DNA of 64,000 nucleotides from Daedaleopsis sinensis (lineage: Eukaryota; Basidiomycota; Agaricomycetes; Polyporales; Polyporaceae). The stretch covers positions 2,480,001-2,544,000 of the forward strand of contig CM066305.1 in assembly GCA_033807695.1 (NCBI GenBank), given 5' to 3'. Positions within the stretch are counted from its first letter, which is position 1. Every line of letters starts with the position of its first letter. Below, piece after piece: positions 34,757-46,395 of this stretch. Under the pieces are notes generated by a model. It saw nothing but the letters and a program-made list of their open reading frames with translations. It was not told the origin of the DNA and searched no databases. Both the position numbers and the translations under genes were made by a program.

Positions 34757-36841
34757 CTACGTCGACTTAGACCAGCCGCCGAGCTCTACAACGAACGCTA
34801 CAGCCAGCTTGGAGAACTCGAGCATGTGCTGGAAGCTGAACTCGTCCGAGATGTCATATCGGCTGGGCGGACGGGGAGTGCCGAAGTCAGCACAACTGCA
34901 CGCGTCGGTGGGGAATAAGTCGGGATCCACTTACTCGTTCGCGCTATGAATGTTCTGATGGTTCGAGGCTTCGAAGGTGCTCTCTGCGTGCACGTGAATG
35001 CAATATGTAGATGCATCGAAGAGATCAATGGAGATGCCAATGTCAGCGCGACGCGAGATGGAGGAGCCGATTGTGCGCACCAATCGTGAAGACACTAGGG
35101 TACCCGGCCTTCAGCCATGAGGCACTGAAGGATGGAGAGAAGAGTTTCAGCGAGACGGCCGAGCGGTCGGAACAACCAATTAGAAACGCACTGGTCGCTA
35201 CAAGCGTAGCCGCACTTGGTCTCTACCCATGGGATATCAAGGTACGTATCGACGAGGTTCTTGTTGAATTCCGTCAGGCTGGATCGATGACGACTCGTGA
35301 GTTCGGGTGGCTAACACCGCGGAGGAGACACCTACTCGGAGTCTGTGAAGTCGGTAATAACGCCGACTTGCTCCCGAGTGCCGCGCTTCACCCATGCTGT
35401 CATATCAAACTAACGGATGCCCTCAGATCGTGATAGACTGAGATTCAAAACGATAAACGCGAACCTGGCTCATGGCAACAACGTTCACATCGCGAGCCTC
35501 ATAAGAGCGCGCAACGGCTTGAGATCCGAGGAGACCCCCTTCCTGATAGGGCAAGAGAAATTTGTAAAGGGAGGCTTCTCAACACATGGGACCATTGAAA
35601 CGTACCTCAGCAGAATACCAGTGGAATTCCACCGCGCGCTCAGGTTGGAAGCCCGCAGCGATCAAACCTCGGTAGGATTCCAGGATGCTCATGGAACCCG
35701 AGCCGTCATCGTCGGCACCTATCTTGCGCTCAGAGTCATGGCAGGTTCAATTCATGTGACTGACATACCAGGCGCAGGCAGGAACGGCCACATGTTCGTG
35801 CTGACAAGGTATACTGTCAATATACGCTCGTGCATTCCATGGTGAGACTGACCTGTCCAGGTGTGCGCCAACAATGACTACGCCGTCATCCTCGGTGGAC
35901 GTGCCGTTAATTCTGACGATCTAGAAGGCCCAGGCGTGAGGCAAGGACGTAAAAAACCAGGGAACAGACAAACGATGCTGCTCTGCGCCCAGCTATGCCC
36001 AAACTCCTTGATGGAGATATTGTCCTGCAGAGACTTCGGAGCGTACTCCTTTGTGAGCTGGAGGGATGTCAGCATCGTCGGCATTCACTTGATTGCCGGC
36101 AACCTCACCTGGCTGATCTTACCCAACAACCACTGCTGGCTCTGCTTGCCGGTCTAGACATCTGTTAGTCCGAAGAAGACTGAGACTGAGGAACCGGAAT
36201 TACATCACTGCGGTAGTCTGGGCAAGCGTGAGCCTGCGGAACAGGGGTGACAATGGAAGTACTCACAACGCGTGCGGAAGCTGGTGAACTTGTCTAGACC
36301 ATCCCGCAGGTTCTGGATTTCCAAAGTGTCGATAACTGAGCGCACCGACTCATTGTGGCTCGGCTTCGGGAAGGACGCTGGACGACGTCAGCTCAGGGGT
36401 CATACATGGTTCGGAGTAGCGCAGAACACACGTTTGTTGACGGTCCTGAACTGTGCACGCGACCCCAGGTCGGTGGTCTCAGTACTGACCGAAGCCGGTA
36501 AGGTATAATTCCACATATGACGGATGCTACCAACTCACACATCGAAGAACCTGATACCCCTAGCCTTGGCTTGAATCTAAGAAGATGACGACATGAGAAG
36601 GGTTGTTTTCGGATACATGATAGCACCTGCATGAGCGTGTATGCACCTTCTCAAGCTCCGTCATCATGACAGGATCCTCATGTCCTTCGAGCTGAACGAG
36701 ACGCGGCGCGTAGAGATCCAAGTCGAAGCCGGGGTACTCGGTGGGGAGAACATCACCAAGGACCGACTGTCCATTGTCGTATTGAGAGAGTGGCGTTGCG
36801 ACGGCCGCGGAGACAAGAGCAAGAAGAGCGAGAAACTTCAT
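34757..36841 (-). CDS. Secreted M28 leucine aminopeptidase
   Basis: Zinc exopeptidase of the fungal Lap1 type, releasing N-terminal residues outside the cell. Exons: 36841-36647, 36576-36539, 36484-36432, 36377-36267, 36217-36204, 36153-36109, 36057-35974, 35920-35853, 35800-35769, 35718-35606, 35542-35465, 35409-35336, 35278-35192, 35124-35081, 34983-34935 and 34862-34757, giving 396 residues. The first 15 residues are a signal peptide ([15 protein letters not shown]), followed by a short propeptide. Metal-site motifs are all present: [30 protein letters not shown], and NIHSAND with the last His. The CGYACSDHASW block carries the usual disulfide pair. Start and end are fixed by these landmarks. 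One exon is 14 nt. Open frames on the plus strand across this gene are shadows. Confidence 0.94.
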
Positions 36842-37085
36842 GACGACGGGCTAGAGAGCGAAAGCTGGCTGGTGGATGGTGGACAGGGGAGACGAGGGTG
36901 GCGACGGAATGCGCGAGTCCGCCTGAAGCGGTTGCTGGCTGACGTCTGCGGCTCGGGAGTTCCCGGGCACCGTCGTTGACCCTAACCTTGCACTCGGTGT
37001 AGGGCAGCCGCCCACCCTTTGACCTCTCACTACGACGACGGAGCGGTGTCTGTGAGTGGTTAGCCCTGCCCACCGTCAACCAGAC
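36842..37085. promoter_or_regulatory. Divergent promoter region, M28/uL11m
   Basis: A 244-bp spacer between outward start codons. No specific element recognised. Confidence 0.4.
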
Positions 37086-37583
37086 ATGTCCAAGGCTGCT
37101 CTCAATGCCAAAGCCCAGATAGTCGTGAGTCTCAAGCTCTCGGAGTGCCCCTTGACCTCACCCGTGTCTCCGTAGCGTCTTCTCATCCCTGCTGGCAAGG
37201 CGGCTCCCTCTCCGCCGGTCGGTCCTGCTCTTGGTGCCCGTGGTGTGAAGTCGATGGACTTCTGCAAGGAATTCAACGCTCGCACTTCGCACATAGAGCC
37301 CGGTGTTCCGATCCCCACCTTGATTACCGTCCAGCCTGACCGCACTTTCTCCTTCCGCACGAAAACCCCCCCGACCGCGTATTTCCTCAAGAAAGCCGCG
37401 GGCATAGAGAAGGGCACAGGACGTCCCGGCCATGATATCGTCGGCACCGTTAACCTGAAGCATGTTTACGAGATCGCCAAAATCAAGGCGACGGACGAGC
37501 ACCTGAAGCACCTGCGACTGGAAGCGATCGCGAGTACTATCATTGGAACGGCACGTACGCTTGGGATCCAGGTGGTAGCATAA
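37086..37583 (+). CDS. Mitochondrial large-subunit ribosomal protein uL11m
   Basis: Component of the GTPase-associated centre of the mitoribosome (yeast Mrpl19). Exons 37086-37124 and 37176-37583 give 148 residues. Typical L11 landmarks are present: the RLLIPAGKAAPSPPVGPALG N-terminal block, FCKEFNART, VPIPTLITVQPDRTFSF, TPPTAYFLKKAAG, then GTVNLKHVYEIAKIK and AIASTIIGTARTLGI at the end. The mitochondrial/bacterial form is favoured over cytosolic uL11 by the PxGPxLG...CKxFNAxT block and the VYEIAKIK segment. The presequence is short, as is usual for this protein. Shares a promoter region with the M28 gene. Confidence 0.93.
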
Positions 37584-38839
37584 GCAGGTGTGTTTTCCAA
37601 CTCAGCGTGTACGTATCTGTTGCTCAACCGTGCCGTACCGACCCCATTGATTATCTGGCACGCATGTCTGCCTTCCAAGAAGCCCCTCGCTCGGACCACC
37701 CATCCTGACACATGTGCCTGGAGTCTGTACATACGTAGAGCGCGACGATATGCCAAGGAGGAATCTACCCGAGAGCCGTAGCGTCTCCTTCCTTGCATTT
37801 GGCCTGCCTTCTGCCATCGGACACGGTCGCGCGCGTGACCGGAGGAGGGTCGGCCGGCTAGCCGTGGACTGGCGCAATCGCGACGCGCCCCGCATGCTGT
37901 TGTGGGAGGAGATCCATCTGACAAGGTTCGCAGTCTGCGCGGAGAGTTTGCGGAAGTAGGTTAAGCTCTGGTATTATCCAGCGTCGGGCAGCGAGGAGCC
38001 ACTGTTTGCGGGTGCTCCTGCCCTCTGGCAGCGAACGCTCCGGTGGGGACAGCCAGACCTGCCGGTTTGGTGAGGACGCTGGGAAGGGCGGGGGGAGGAG
38101 AGCTCTCTGAGCTGGTGTGTGCTGTGGGGGCGGATGGGGCAGGGTGTTTGTGCCTCGTATGGGAGGGGCTCAGACACGCTGCGGCCACGCCGTGGGCCGC
38201 CAATCTGGGGCGTGGGTCGAGCCACCTCGTTGCAGCCCAGATGCCATATCGAGATCGGTGGAGGCCTCGTGTAGGGGCGAGAGAAAGGCAGGTGCGGTTC
38301 GGAGGAGGTGGGTGACGGATATGTCCGCGTTTCTGACTGTTTTACACAATCGTTGGACATAGCATCCTCGCGCGGCTGGGGCGCCTGCGTGGTCTGCCAG
38401 AGTCCGCGCGTGCGTCGTGGCACAGAAGTCGTTCTGCTGGCCGTGGGCTGCCCCGGCTGCCAGTCTCGAGGTTTGGGACGAGGGTCAACAGATGGCGTCT
38501 CCATCCTCGTGTTCTACTCGATCACGTCTCTCCTGGCCCGAAGGGAACTTCGGACCTCACTCCACTGTGCAACGACCCGGTGTGCACATCATGCAGCATC
38601 CTTCTTCCATAGGCACGTTGGAAATCCTCGTACTCACCTTTTTCTCCCGCCACGACCACGTTCCCGATCGAATATATCCACACATCACTGCAGAAACAGA
38701 CAGAAATTTTCGCCTCGCGGGTGCGCATATAAAGTCCCTTCGCATTTACCGTGACCTCCTCACACTCGACTTCGCCACGTCTTCCGGCCCTGCTCTTCTA
38801 TCCGCGCAACTTCCCCACTGACGACATCCCACGACGATC
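37584..38839. other. 1.26-kb intergenic region
   Basis: GC-rich, with overlapping frames of up to 176 codons on the minus strand (37974-38504) that are Pro/Ser/Arg-rich and carry no motif. Towards the right it becomes pyrimidine-rich with a good TATA box. I see no supportable gene. Confidence 0.45.
38728..38733 (+). promoter_or_regulatory. TATA box upstream of DUF6593 gene 1
   Basis: TATAAA in the context GCATATAAAGTCC, 107 bp before the start codon at 38840, followed by a C/T-rich stretch typical of fungal transcription start regions. Confidence 0.6.
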
Positions 38840-39763
38840 ATGGCCAGCACCGGTAACGAAGTCCTTTCGTGGACCTCCCAGGACCCCCGCCAAAGCCAGC
38901 TGTTTGGCAGCTACGGTGTCCTCTACCGGTTCCAGGTGCGCATCCCCGCTCTCGGGACCGCCACTCTCCGCACCCCCGGAGCTCACCTTCCCGCCCGCAG
39001 ACCGACACCAACAACCAGGGCCAGAGCGTCACCACCCTCTGGCGAGCGATCCGCGCGAACAAGGAGGACCGCGTCGCGAAACTCGAGTGGGCGCCAAATG
39101 GTGGCCTCGGACGCGCAATAATCGGCAAGGTGAGTGGTGGTGGCTTGGAGATCAGATTGTGCGCAGATCTGGGCTGATAGTCCACACCCCCTTCGGACAG
39201 AGCACGCTCCCCATGGCAGACCTCGTCCGCCCGGATCCCCGCACTTACGTGAGTGTGTGAACGCGCTCTGTGTTCGCGTGGAGGCGACCGTTCTTACCGC
39301 ACCCTGGGACGTCGGTTTGCTCGGGCAGAATGGCAGGATATTCAACGGCCCAGACGGGTACCAGTATCGATGGCGCCCAGCGAACAACTCGCAAAATGAC
39401 GTCGTGGTGAGTGTCTCGCCATGTCTTGCCTCGCCGCGTGCCCGCCCGCGCAGCGCAGGGGGCTCGGCCCCGTGTACGGTTGAACGTGGCCACTCATCGA
39501 TGATCGTGCAGCTGCAAGATCAGAACGACAACGTGATAGCGTTTTTCCGGCCAACACGGCCCCAGCGATACAACATCGGCGAGGTGCACGGTGAGCTGCA
39601 CTTTGTGCGCACCGCAGGCGCAGGCGTCGTGGTACGTGCACTCTGCGGCGGCCGTACTTGATCGATGGATAGCTGATCACTCGGACAGATGCACCCGCCG
39701 CTCATGGACACCGTAACTGTTACAGCGATGTTGTACCGGTTCGTGATCGCGTTCGGACTGTGA
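38840..39763 (+). CDS. DUF6593 family protein 1
   Basis: Exons 38840-38935, 39001-39129, 39201-39248, 39329-39406, 39512-39631 and 39689-39763 give 181 residues. The layout is that of the basidiomycete DUF6593 family. There is an N-terminal strand with YGVLYRFQ, then a central TTLWRAIRANKEDRVAKLEW block. A GRIFNGPDGYQYRWRP motif carries the hallmark G-x-x-Y-x-W. The IAFFRPTRP...GELHFV strands follow, and a C-terminal MDTVTVTAMLYRF helix. Function is unknown; the fold is related to tubby/LURAP-like lipid-binding barrels by my recollection, which should be treated as weak. A TATA box suggests regulated expression. A second member lies 12 kb away (52120-52963). Confidence 0.88.
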
Positions 39764-40309
39764 ACGCCCCACCTCGAGGCAGACTCCTGTCTCGCCGACG
39801 CCGTCAGACTCTGCTCGACCCGCCCCCACCCGCCCGCTGATTACGATTACGATGCTGCGATGCTCACGAAAATGTATCACCTTCCGCCGGCCGACTTTTT
39901 TTATCTATATGTTGATGTACAACCTTGTATACTACTCTCCCCGAGAATCGAAGAGGACGTTGCTTTCCGGTACCAGAGTGGTGGGCCGCAGGTGGTTCGC
40001 GCGCATCCTTCCCCGATGTCGATGCTTGTGCGAGAACAAACTCTCTTGCAGCTGGGCGACTCCAACGGGATCGACGCCCGAGCCCGATGGTGCCGTAAGG
40101 GGTGGCCGTCGATACCCTGAATGTCAGATCCTGCCCTGTGCCCATATATGTCGCGACGCGCTCCATATCCGGCCTCGAGATCTCGAGCGCCGGCTACCGA
40201 CAGACATGGCCATCTCCACCCGCGATCTACGCACCACGCGCCACCCACGCACACTTACTTATGTGCACTCTAACCAGCTCTAACCAGCTCTAACCGCACT
40301 CCGCAACGC
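39764..40309. other. Convergent 3' region
   Basis: 546 bp between two gene ends, with an AT-rich patch at about 39,895-39,925 and the small tandem repeat listed separately. Confidence 0.5.
40268..40296. repeat. 10-bp tandem repeat, 2.9 copies
   Basis: CTCTAACCAG repeated almost three times just beyond the end of the AhpD-like gene. It resembles, but does not match, a CCCTAA telomeric unit. Confidence 0.85.
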
Positions 40310-41981
40310 CTACAGCTTCGCCTGCGCCCCGCCCTCCGACCCCAGCTCCGGCTTCACAACGTCCAGAAGCTGGTCCACCGTGCGCACGACCCACTCCGTG
40401 CCTTCGTCCGTCGCCAGCCAGCGGTCTTCTTCGCCAACGTCGCAGTCCCGAGCCTTCAGCAGGCCGAACACATGGCTCGTCAGCTGCGGCCCGACTCCGC
40501 CTTCCGCCCGGAGACATGCGGTCCCGACCACCGATCCGAGGGCACGGCTGAGGTTCCCCTGCTCGGAATCTCCGCCGGGCATGGGCGAGAGCACGCTGCC
40601 GTACGCCTGGATGATGAACGCTGCGTGCATGTCCGGACGTCTGATCAGCACTAGCCACTCGGGTACGCGCGCACAGACTTCGAGACAAATGGGTGCAATC
40701 GGCGGAGCAGTCGACGGGTTCCTGCGCACGCGCATGGATACACTCCGAGATAATCAGCACTAGCGGTGGATACCCGCAAAGTGCACACGAGTCTGGCACC
40801 AGGCAGCCCAGCCGGGCGGGACACAATTTAATGGCTGCCTATAAGACATGGTCGAGATCTCATAGATAGGGCACATTGCCCCGAGCGGGCGGACGCGCTG
40901 CAGCGCAACATGGGCCTCCGTGAATCTCCGCATAGGCAGGCAAACAACGTGCGGGGATCATACACAAGCTCGCCGCTGGGTGTCCGTCTGCGGTGTCCAG
41001 GCCGCGAACCTCGACCTCGGCGCAGCCCGCACCAGCACCAATACGGAAGTGTGGAACAAGTGGGGAAGGAACTCGCTCGTCCACTCACCTATGAAGTCGG
41101 GGTGGTACGAGCCCAGCTTGTTGTACAGCTTCTCCGCGTGGGGCTCGTATATGTTGTTCCACAGCGCCTGCCCGCGCGCGACGATCTGCTCGATGTTCTC
41201 CCTCGAAGCCGTCCTGCGCGTGGAATGCGGTGTCCGACGGGGCGGGTGCCGTCCATTATGGCGTTCATTATGCGTTCATTTGCGCGCGGTTCGGTGCGGG
41301 TTCGTTCATTTTCATTTCATGTGCGCGGTTCCGCGGGACAATTATCGTCAGCTCTCGAAGGCTCTCTCGATCGTGGGTGCGGGAACGCGATGGACGACCG
41401 GTGCGGCGAGGCGCTATATGCGGCCGGGGCGTACCTGTGCGGCGAGACCGTCTTCCGCAGGCCGTGCTTCACGTCGTCTTCGATGGCTTCGTGCAGGCTG
41501 GCGAGGGACAGAATCGTCTGTTACGAGGGCGACAGCTCGTCTCGTCAACGTTGCCTTGGACGCGGGACGCGGGGAACTGTGCGAGCACTCACGCGGGGAA
41601 CACCAACGAAGATGCTGCTCTTCAGTGCCGACTCGCGCATGACCGCCGCCTTGTCCAACGCCTCTTCGTACCCTCGACGCGTCTTTGGGCTCTCGGGGTC
41701 GTCTCGCGTCGCAAACTTGTACAGATGGCCGACAGTCGGGGGTGCGTTGGCGGTCAACAGGGTGCAGGTCTGTGGAAACGGTGTCATGAGCGACCTCCTC
41801 GAGAATGGAAACGTGTCGCAATCACCGTCAAAGTCAACCAGCCCTTCTCTACATTCTTGGCCTTCGCGTCTTGGAACGTGCTTGTCAGGATGGCATTCAG
41901 TCGCGCGAGCTGGGGTGTTGGACGCGGCTGAGGGTTGCGGAGAGTAAGAAGCTGCTTTACTGCCGGTGGAAGCTTGACCAT
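40310..41981 (-). CDS. AhpD-like (carboxymuconolactone-decarboxylase-type) fungal protein
   Basis: Exons 41981-41826, 41769-41593, 41517-41435, 41213-41089 and 40620-40310 give 283 residues. The sequence is helical throughout, with ANAPPTVGHLYKFAT, a KSSIFVGVPRTILSLASLHEA block, GQALWNNIYEPHAEKLYNKLGSYHPDF, and FIIQAYGSVLS. These match the fungal AhpD-like group by pattern. The redox CXXC motif of true AhpD peroxidases is not visible, so peroxidase activity is doubtful. Intron 4 (41088-40621) is 468 bp and intron 3 is 221 bp, far longer than the usual 50-70 bp here. Joining across intron 4 restores the PDFI-AFIIQAYG sequence expected from the family, so I trust the junction. No functional assignment beyond family. 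Confidence 0.78.
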
Positions 41982-42533
41982 TGAGGTGCAAGCAAGCGTC
42001 CGCGACTCGATGACCAGCGAACTTAGGCAAGAGTACGAATTCAAGCTGCAGGCGTCGATAGCTGTCGCTTATGCAGCAGCACGCCACTGCGACGCATCTG
42101 AGTGGTTCTCTCGGTCGGCCGAACCTTCCGCAACTCACACTCACACGCGCTCTGACCTTCGCGAGACAAGCTTAGAGCGACAGAGTCTCCAGGCCCAGAG
42201 TCTCACACAGCTATTACAAGAATGTGCATTGATTGACAAGAGTCGTATGCTTGAGTGAGTGACGCACAAATCACAACAGGGATCTAAGGTTGTCAAATAA
42301 GGGAGACGGACTACTAGAGGATCTGAGTGCACAGCAACCGCACAGACCCGTGAGCCGCGAGAATGATAAGCCAGCTTCGTACAAAAGTGCCACCATCAAC
42401 ACCTGTCTACAGGCACAGTGGCCTGCGAAGGAAAACAAGAGGGTATATGGATGACAGATGCGTGGAGGTCATGCTCGGAAACGAGGCAGCGTGAGCAATG
42501 ACCAGTTCCTGCCACCATCAGCTCTAAACGGGT
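41982..42533. other. Intergenic region between two minus-strand genes
   Basis: 552 bp holding the AhpD-like promoter and the GH128 3' end. No repeat or coding signal. Confidence 0.45.
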
Positions 42534-43921
42534 CTAGTAGCTGTTGTTGATGACCATGTAGCCGAGGTCGGTGATGCCACCAGACGTGCTCTGGAGCCTG
42601 TTGAGCTGGTTGATGTCAGGGAGATCCTTCATGATACCTGTTTCACCGAGCGTTCAGTATCGAGACATTGAAAGTTGTTAAGATCCTCACCGAAGGGGCA
42701 AGCAGCAAGGATCCAGTCAGTCTCATCGATCCACTTGAGAGCCTGACCCATGAATGCAAAGATCTCGCCCTGGGACGCCTGGGCGCCACCGTTGAAGTTC
42801 TGTGGTACAAATCATCTTATAAGCGCCACATTTCATCCACAATTTAACCATACGTACCTGATCAGCAAACTCAGTGATGAGTATCGGCAAGCCGAGTTGA
42901 TTGTGGTAGTCGGTGATGTACTTCTGGAACTTGTCGAACGACGTATCGTACCAATGGACGGCCTGGTAGTCAACCTACAAATTTCTACGTTCAGGAAGTG
43001 CCATAGTGAATCCGCGAAAAAAACATACGTGGCAACCGTCGCATGCCTTCATGAAATCAGTCATCCACTGCTGGCCATTAGGACGAGATGACATCGCAGG
43101 GGAAGCCAACTTGTAGCCCTTGGAACGCTTGGGCTCAATGTGCTGCTTCCAGAGACCGGCGGCTTGCTGGGGGTTCATGGCGGACTGGCCGCCCTCGTTA
43201 GGCCTGCAGAGCAATCAGTACCCATCATGCTAAACGTGGATAAAGCCTTACTCGTTGAAGCCGAGGACGATGGAGCCGAGCTTGTCGCCCCCGAGCTGCT
43301 TCTCGAAGTCATTGATCTTGTCGGAAGAGCCACCCCAGAGCATGGGCCAGAAGTCATAGCCGAAGCTGGGCGCAGCTTCGGGACGGTCGGGTCCCCAAGT
43401 GTAAAGACTGTAAGAGAATGAGTTTGTGTGTGGTATTCGAGATCACTGGAAACATACCCGACGACATGGTCGGTCTTGAACTCCTTGAGAGAAGCGACGT
43501 CATTGCCATTGCCCCACGCGGCGCAGATCTTAGAGCCCTTCTGGCCAAACTTGCCATTGCCAGGAGCACCACCACCACCCGAGGTGGGAGTCGAGGCGGG
43601 TTTGGAGGTAGTCTTGGTGGTTGTAGCAGCCTTGGTGGTCGTAGCAGCCTTCGTCGTCGTCTTCGGCTCCTCAGTGGGCTTGGGAGTCTTGCTCGAGGTC
43701 GTGCTCGTGGTGGTAGCAGGAGCAGGGGGCGAAGAGGTGGTGTCGCGAGGCTTGCAGCGCTTGGTGTCGCGCTTCTTCTTTGCCGCGATGGGGGCGTGGT
43801 CGAAGTGACGGTTCATGTGAGCATGGCCGGTAGCGAGGGCGTTGGTAGATGTGGGCCCAAAGGAAACCGCCAAAACGGCGAGAGAGGAGAGGGCAACCAG
43901 GTTAAGGAGCTTGGAAGCCAT
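42534..43921 (-). CDS. Secreted GH128 endo-beta-1,3-glucanase
   Basis: GH128 enzymes hydrolyse beta-1,3-glucans of fungal cell walls. Exons 43921-43458, 43407-43252, 43203-43029, 42974-42858, 42799-42691 and 42637-42534 give 374 residues. An N-terminal signal peptide (about 1-28) is followed by a basic KKKR stretch and a Thr/Lys/Pro-rich linker with TTTKAATTTK repeats to residue 120. Then comes the catalytic domain: ICAAWGNGND, LYTWGPDRPE, FGYDFWPMLWGG, LGFNEPNE (acid/base Glu), VHWYDTSFDKF, LPILITEFADQ (nucleophile Glu), and AACPFG. All expected catalytic landmarks are present. The basic site before the linker could be a processing site. It lies divergent to the RRM gene. A cell-wall remodelling role during growth or fruiting is likely. 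Confidence 0.93.
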
Positions 43922-44684
43922 TATATGTTCTGTAATGAGCGGTGGGCGTGAAAAGAGTGTGCGGGCCCGGGGGTAGGGAGGGGAGGGAGCAAGGCAGACC
44001 GACGTGGACGAGGGACGAGAGGAAGATTGATTGGTTTTCAGGCCGCGGCGAGAGAAGAAAAACGGTCGCGACGGACACCGCTGACTAAGCCGCCAAGGCA
44101 CGGCGCACGGACCCCGAGTTGTGCCCCACCGGTCTCGGGGGACAGCTTTCCCTGTGGGTCGTAACCCCGTCTCCCCGCCAAGGCCGGCCCTTTCGCGGCG
44201 CGGCCGACTCTCTCCGGTTTTGATACTGCGCTTCGCTACATTACTTACATCCAGTAACAGGCATTGCAATCGTGTATGCTGCAGTTGCTTGGAACTCCCA
44301 TTGCCCAGGCGACAGGCGGGCGCGACGCGTGTTGCTGCGCGTGTCTACTTGCCCTGTGGCTGTAGGCGCCGGCGAGGGGGTAGAATATCTCGTCGGCGGC
44401 GAGGAACTGCAGCGTGTTGTCCACGATGTGGTAGGAAATGCAATACATACATGTTGATGATCTGCAGCGTGTTCGCATCGCTGGGCGTGAGGCCTTGAGG
44501 GCTGATGAGCAGCAGCCATGGCGACGTAATAGGCTATGAGCGGAGTTTGCCCTGGATATCAAAACAAGCCATCTCGCCCGTCTCGCGCTTTCTTCTCAAC
44601 CCCCAAGTTTGACACGAAGAAACCGGTTCACCAAGTTCATCTTCACGAAAAACCCACCAGTTCCATTCCGTCCATCCTCTCAAA
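43922..44684. promoter_or_regulatory. Divergent promoter region, GH128/RRM protein
   Basis: 763 bp between outward start codons. A segment at about 44,245-44,530 reads protein-like in more than one frame on both strands, but I could not identify it or build a gene from it. Confidence 0.4.
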
Positions 44685-45864
44685 ATGTCCGACGCCCCCG
44701 CCGTCCCTGTCACCGAGAACGGCGTGCCCCCGGCTGCGCAAGAGGCAGTCGTCGAAGAGACTCCTGGCTTCAAGGTGAGCCGCTCGCCATCTCTGACGTG
44801 TCAACCTTCCTCACACACACTCTCTCCCCAGGTCTTCGTCGGCAATCTTGCGTACTCCACTACGGATGAAGGGCTGAAGACGTTCTTTGCGCCCGTCGAG
44901 AGCGACGTGTATGTCCATCGTCACGTCCCTCCCCCGTTCAGATATGCTCATGTGCCACTTCTCTCGTCAGTCTCTCTGCTCAGGTCATCATGCGCGGTGG
45001 CAACCGCTCTGCCGGGTACGGGTTCGTCTCGTTCAACACCGCAGAGGCCGCACAGAACGCTGTTGAGCTCCTCGACAAGAAGGAGCTCGACGGCCGCACC
45101 GTGATTGTCGAGGTGGCCAAGCCCGCCGATCAGAAGGACAAGGAGAAGAAGCAGAGACGTCTCAAGAAGAGGACTGGTCGTCGCGGCAGCAAGTCTGTCC
45201 CTGGCGAGGTCAGCGAGGCCGAAGCGAACGGTGAGGCCTCTGGCGACGCTAAGGCGGATGGCGCTGCGCCCGCTTCGGGCGACGCGGCCAAGCCCAAGAA
45301 GAAGAAGAAGGCCGTGAGTCATTGTTTGATGCATATATGCGTCTCTCGACGACTTAATGCTCATATTAGCGTAAGCCCAAGCGCAAGACTGCAGAGGGCG
45401 AGGCGCCTGCAGAGGACGCCGCCCCATCTGAAGGTGCAACCGATGCTGCGAAGAAACCCAAGCAGCGCAAGCCTCGCGCTCCTCGCCCCACTCGTCCTGC
45501 TGGCGAGGATCCCGCTGGCGAGCCCTCCAAGACTGTTCTCTTCGTAGCGAACCTCGGCTTCAACATCGACGACGCTGGTCTGCAGACGCTCTTCACCGAC
45601 GCCGGAATCACTGTCAAGAGCGCTCGGATTGTCCGCCGCCGCTGGGGGAAGCCCCGCAAGAGCAAGGGCTACGGCTTCGTCGACGTCGGCGACGAGGATG
45701 AGCAGAAGAAGGCCATCGAGGCGCTCCAGGGCAAGGAGGTCGGGGGCCGGGCCATCGCGGTCAAGATCGCGGTGAACCCCGTCAACGACGGCGAAGACTC
45801 CGAGGGCAACGACGCCAAGGCGGAGGAGAATGAGGCCGAGGCGGCCCCTGCTGTGGCCGCTTGA
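44685..45864 (+). CDS. Two-RRM RNA-binding protein with basic linker
   Basis: Exons 44685-44774, 44832-44908, 44971-45313 and 45370-45864 give 334 residues. RRM1 is at about 31-105: RNP2 VFVGNLAY and RNP1 AGYGFVSF. A long Lys/Ala/Glu-rich linker (RRLKKRTGRRG, KPKKKKKARKPKRK) separates it from RRM2 at about 215-305: VLFVANLGF and KGYGFVDV. The C-terminus is acidic and Ala-rich. The third exon acceptor at 44970 was chosen because it gives a continuous VLSAQVIMRG strand. The order of one RRM, a basic hub and a second RRM resembles nucleolar or mRNP proteins, but I cannot assign an orthologue. A nuclear role is likely from the basic clusters. Confidence 0.88.
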
Positions 45865-46395
45865 GCTACACACCACACACGCGCAAGGATTCAACCTGGT
45901 GGACTCTGCTGTTACCCGCTGCAGACCTCCATATTCCCCTGAATCTGTTCACCATCCATGCAGTCCCATTCCCACCCCGCTTTCCGTTCCGATCATCGAC
46001 CATATCTATGTTGGGTATCGTTCGTCCTGTTACGCTACTCATACAGTTCCAAAGCGCGGTCTGGTGCCGTTTTTTCGTTCGTCAACTTGTATCGTCGCTT
46101 CGTCAATCTAGCGACTTTACGATACTCTATAACCATAAAAAAACATCACTAGTAATGTCTTGCACGGAATGGGATGACTTGCAACGCTTTGATACGATGT
46201 TTCCTGTGTGCCTTTGGGTGATCTGCGATGTCTTGGTCCAGGTCAGGTAACTGCAGTTCTTATTGCCACGCGCTAAGTGCGCTACGCAAGGTCACGTCTA
46301 CAATAGCTGCGCGCTTGACATCATAGGACGAGCTCCCACTGCTGTATGATAACTCTTCTCCATGCACACCCATCTCCCAATCCTGGTTGTTTGCC
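45865..46395. other. Intergenic region between RRM gene and GPATCH11
   Basis: 531 bp between two plus-strand genes. AT-rich 3' part of the RRM gene, then the GPATCH11 promoter. No element recognised. Confidence 0.45.

Noticed and set aside
34562..36157. Plus-strand frames of 118-142 codons that could be joined into an unknown protein
   Set aside because: They lie exactly antisense to the 16-exon M28 aminopeptidase, whose motifs and phases are all consistent, so they are shadow frames.
37974..38504. 176-codon minus-strand frame
   Set aside because: Low-complexity, no motif, no splice continuation; GC-rich DNA produces such frames by chance.
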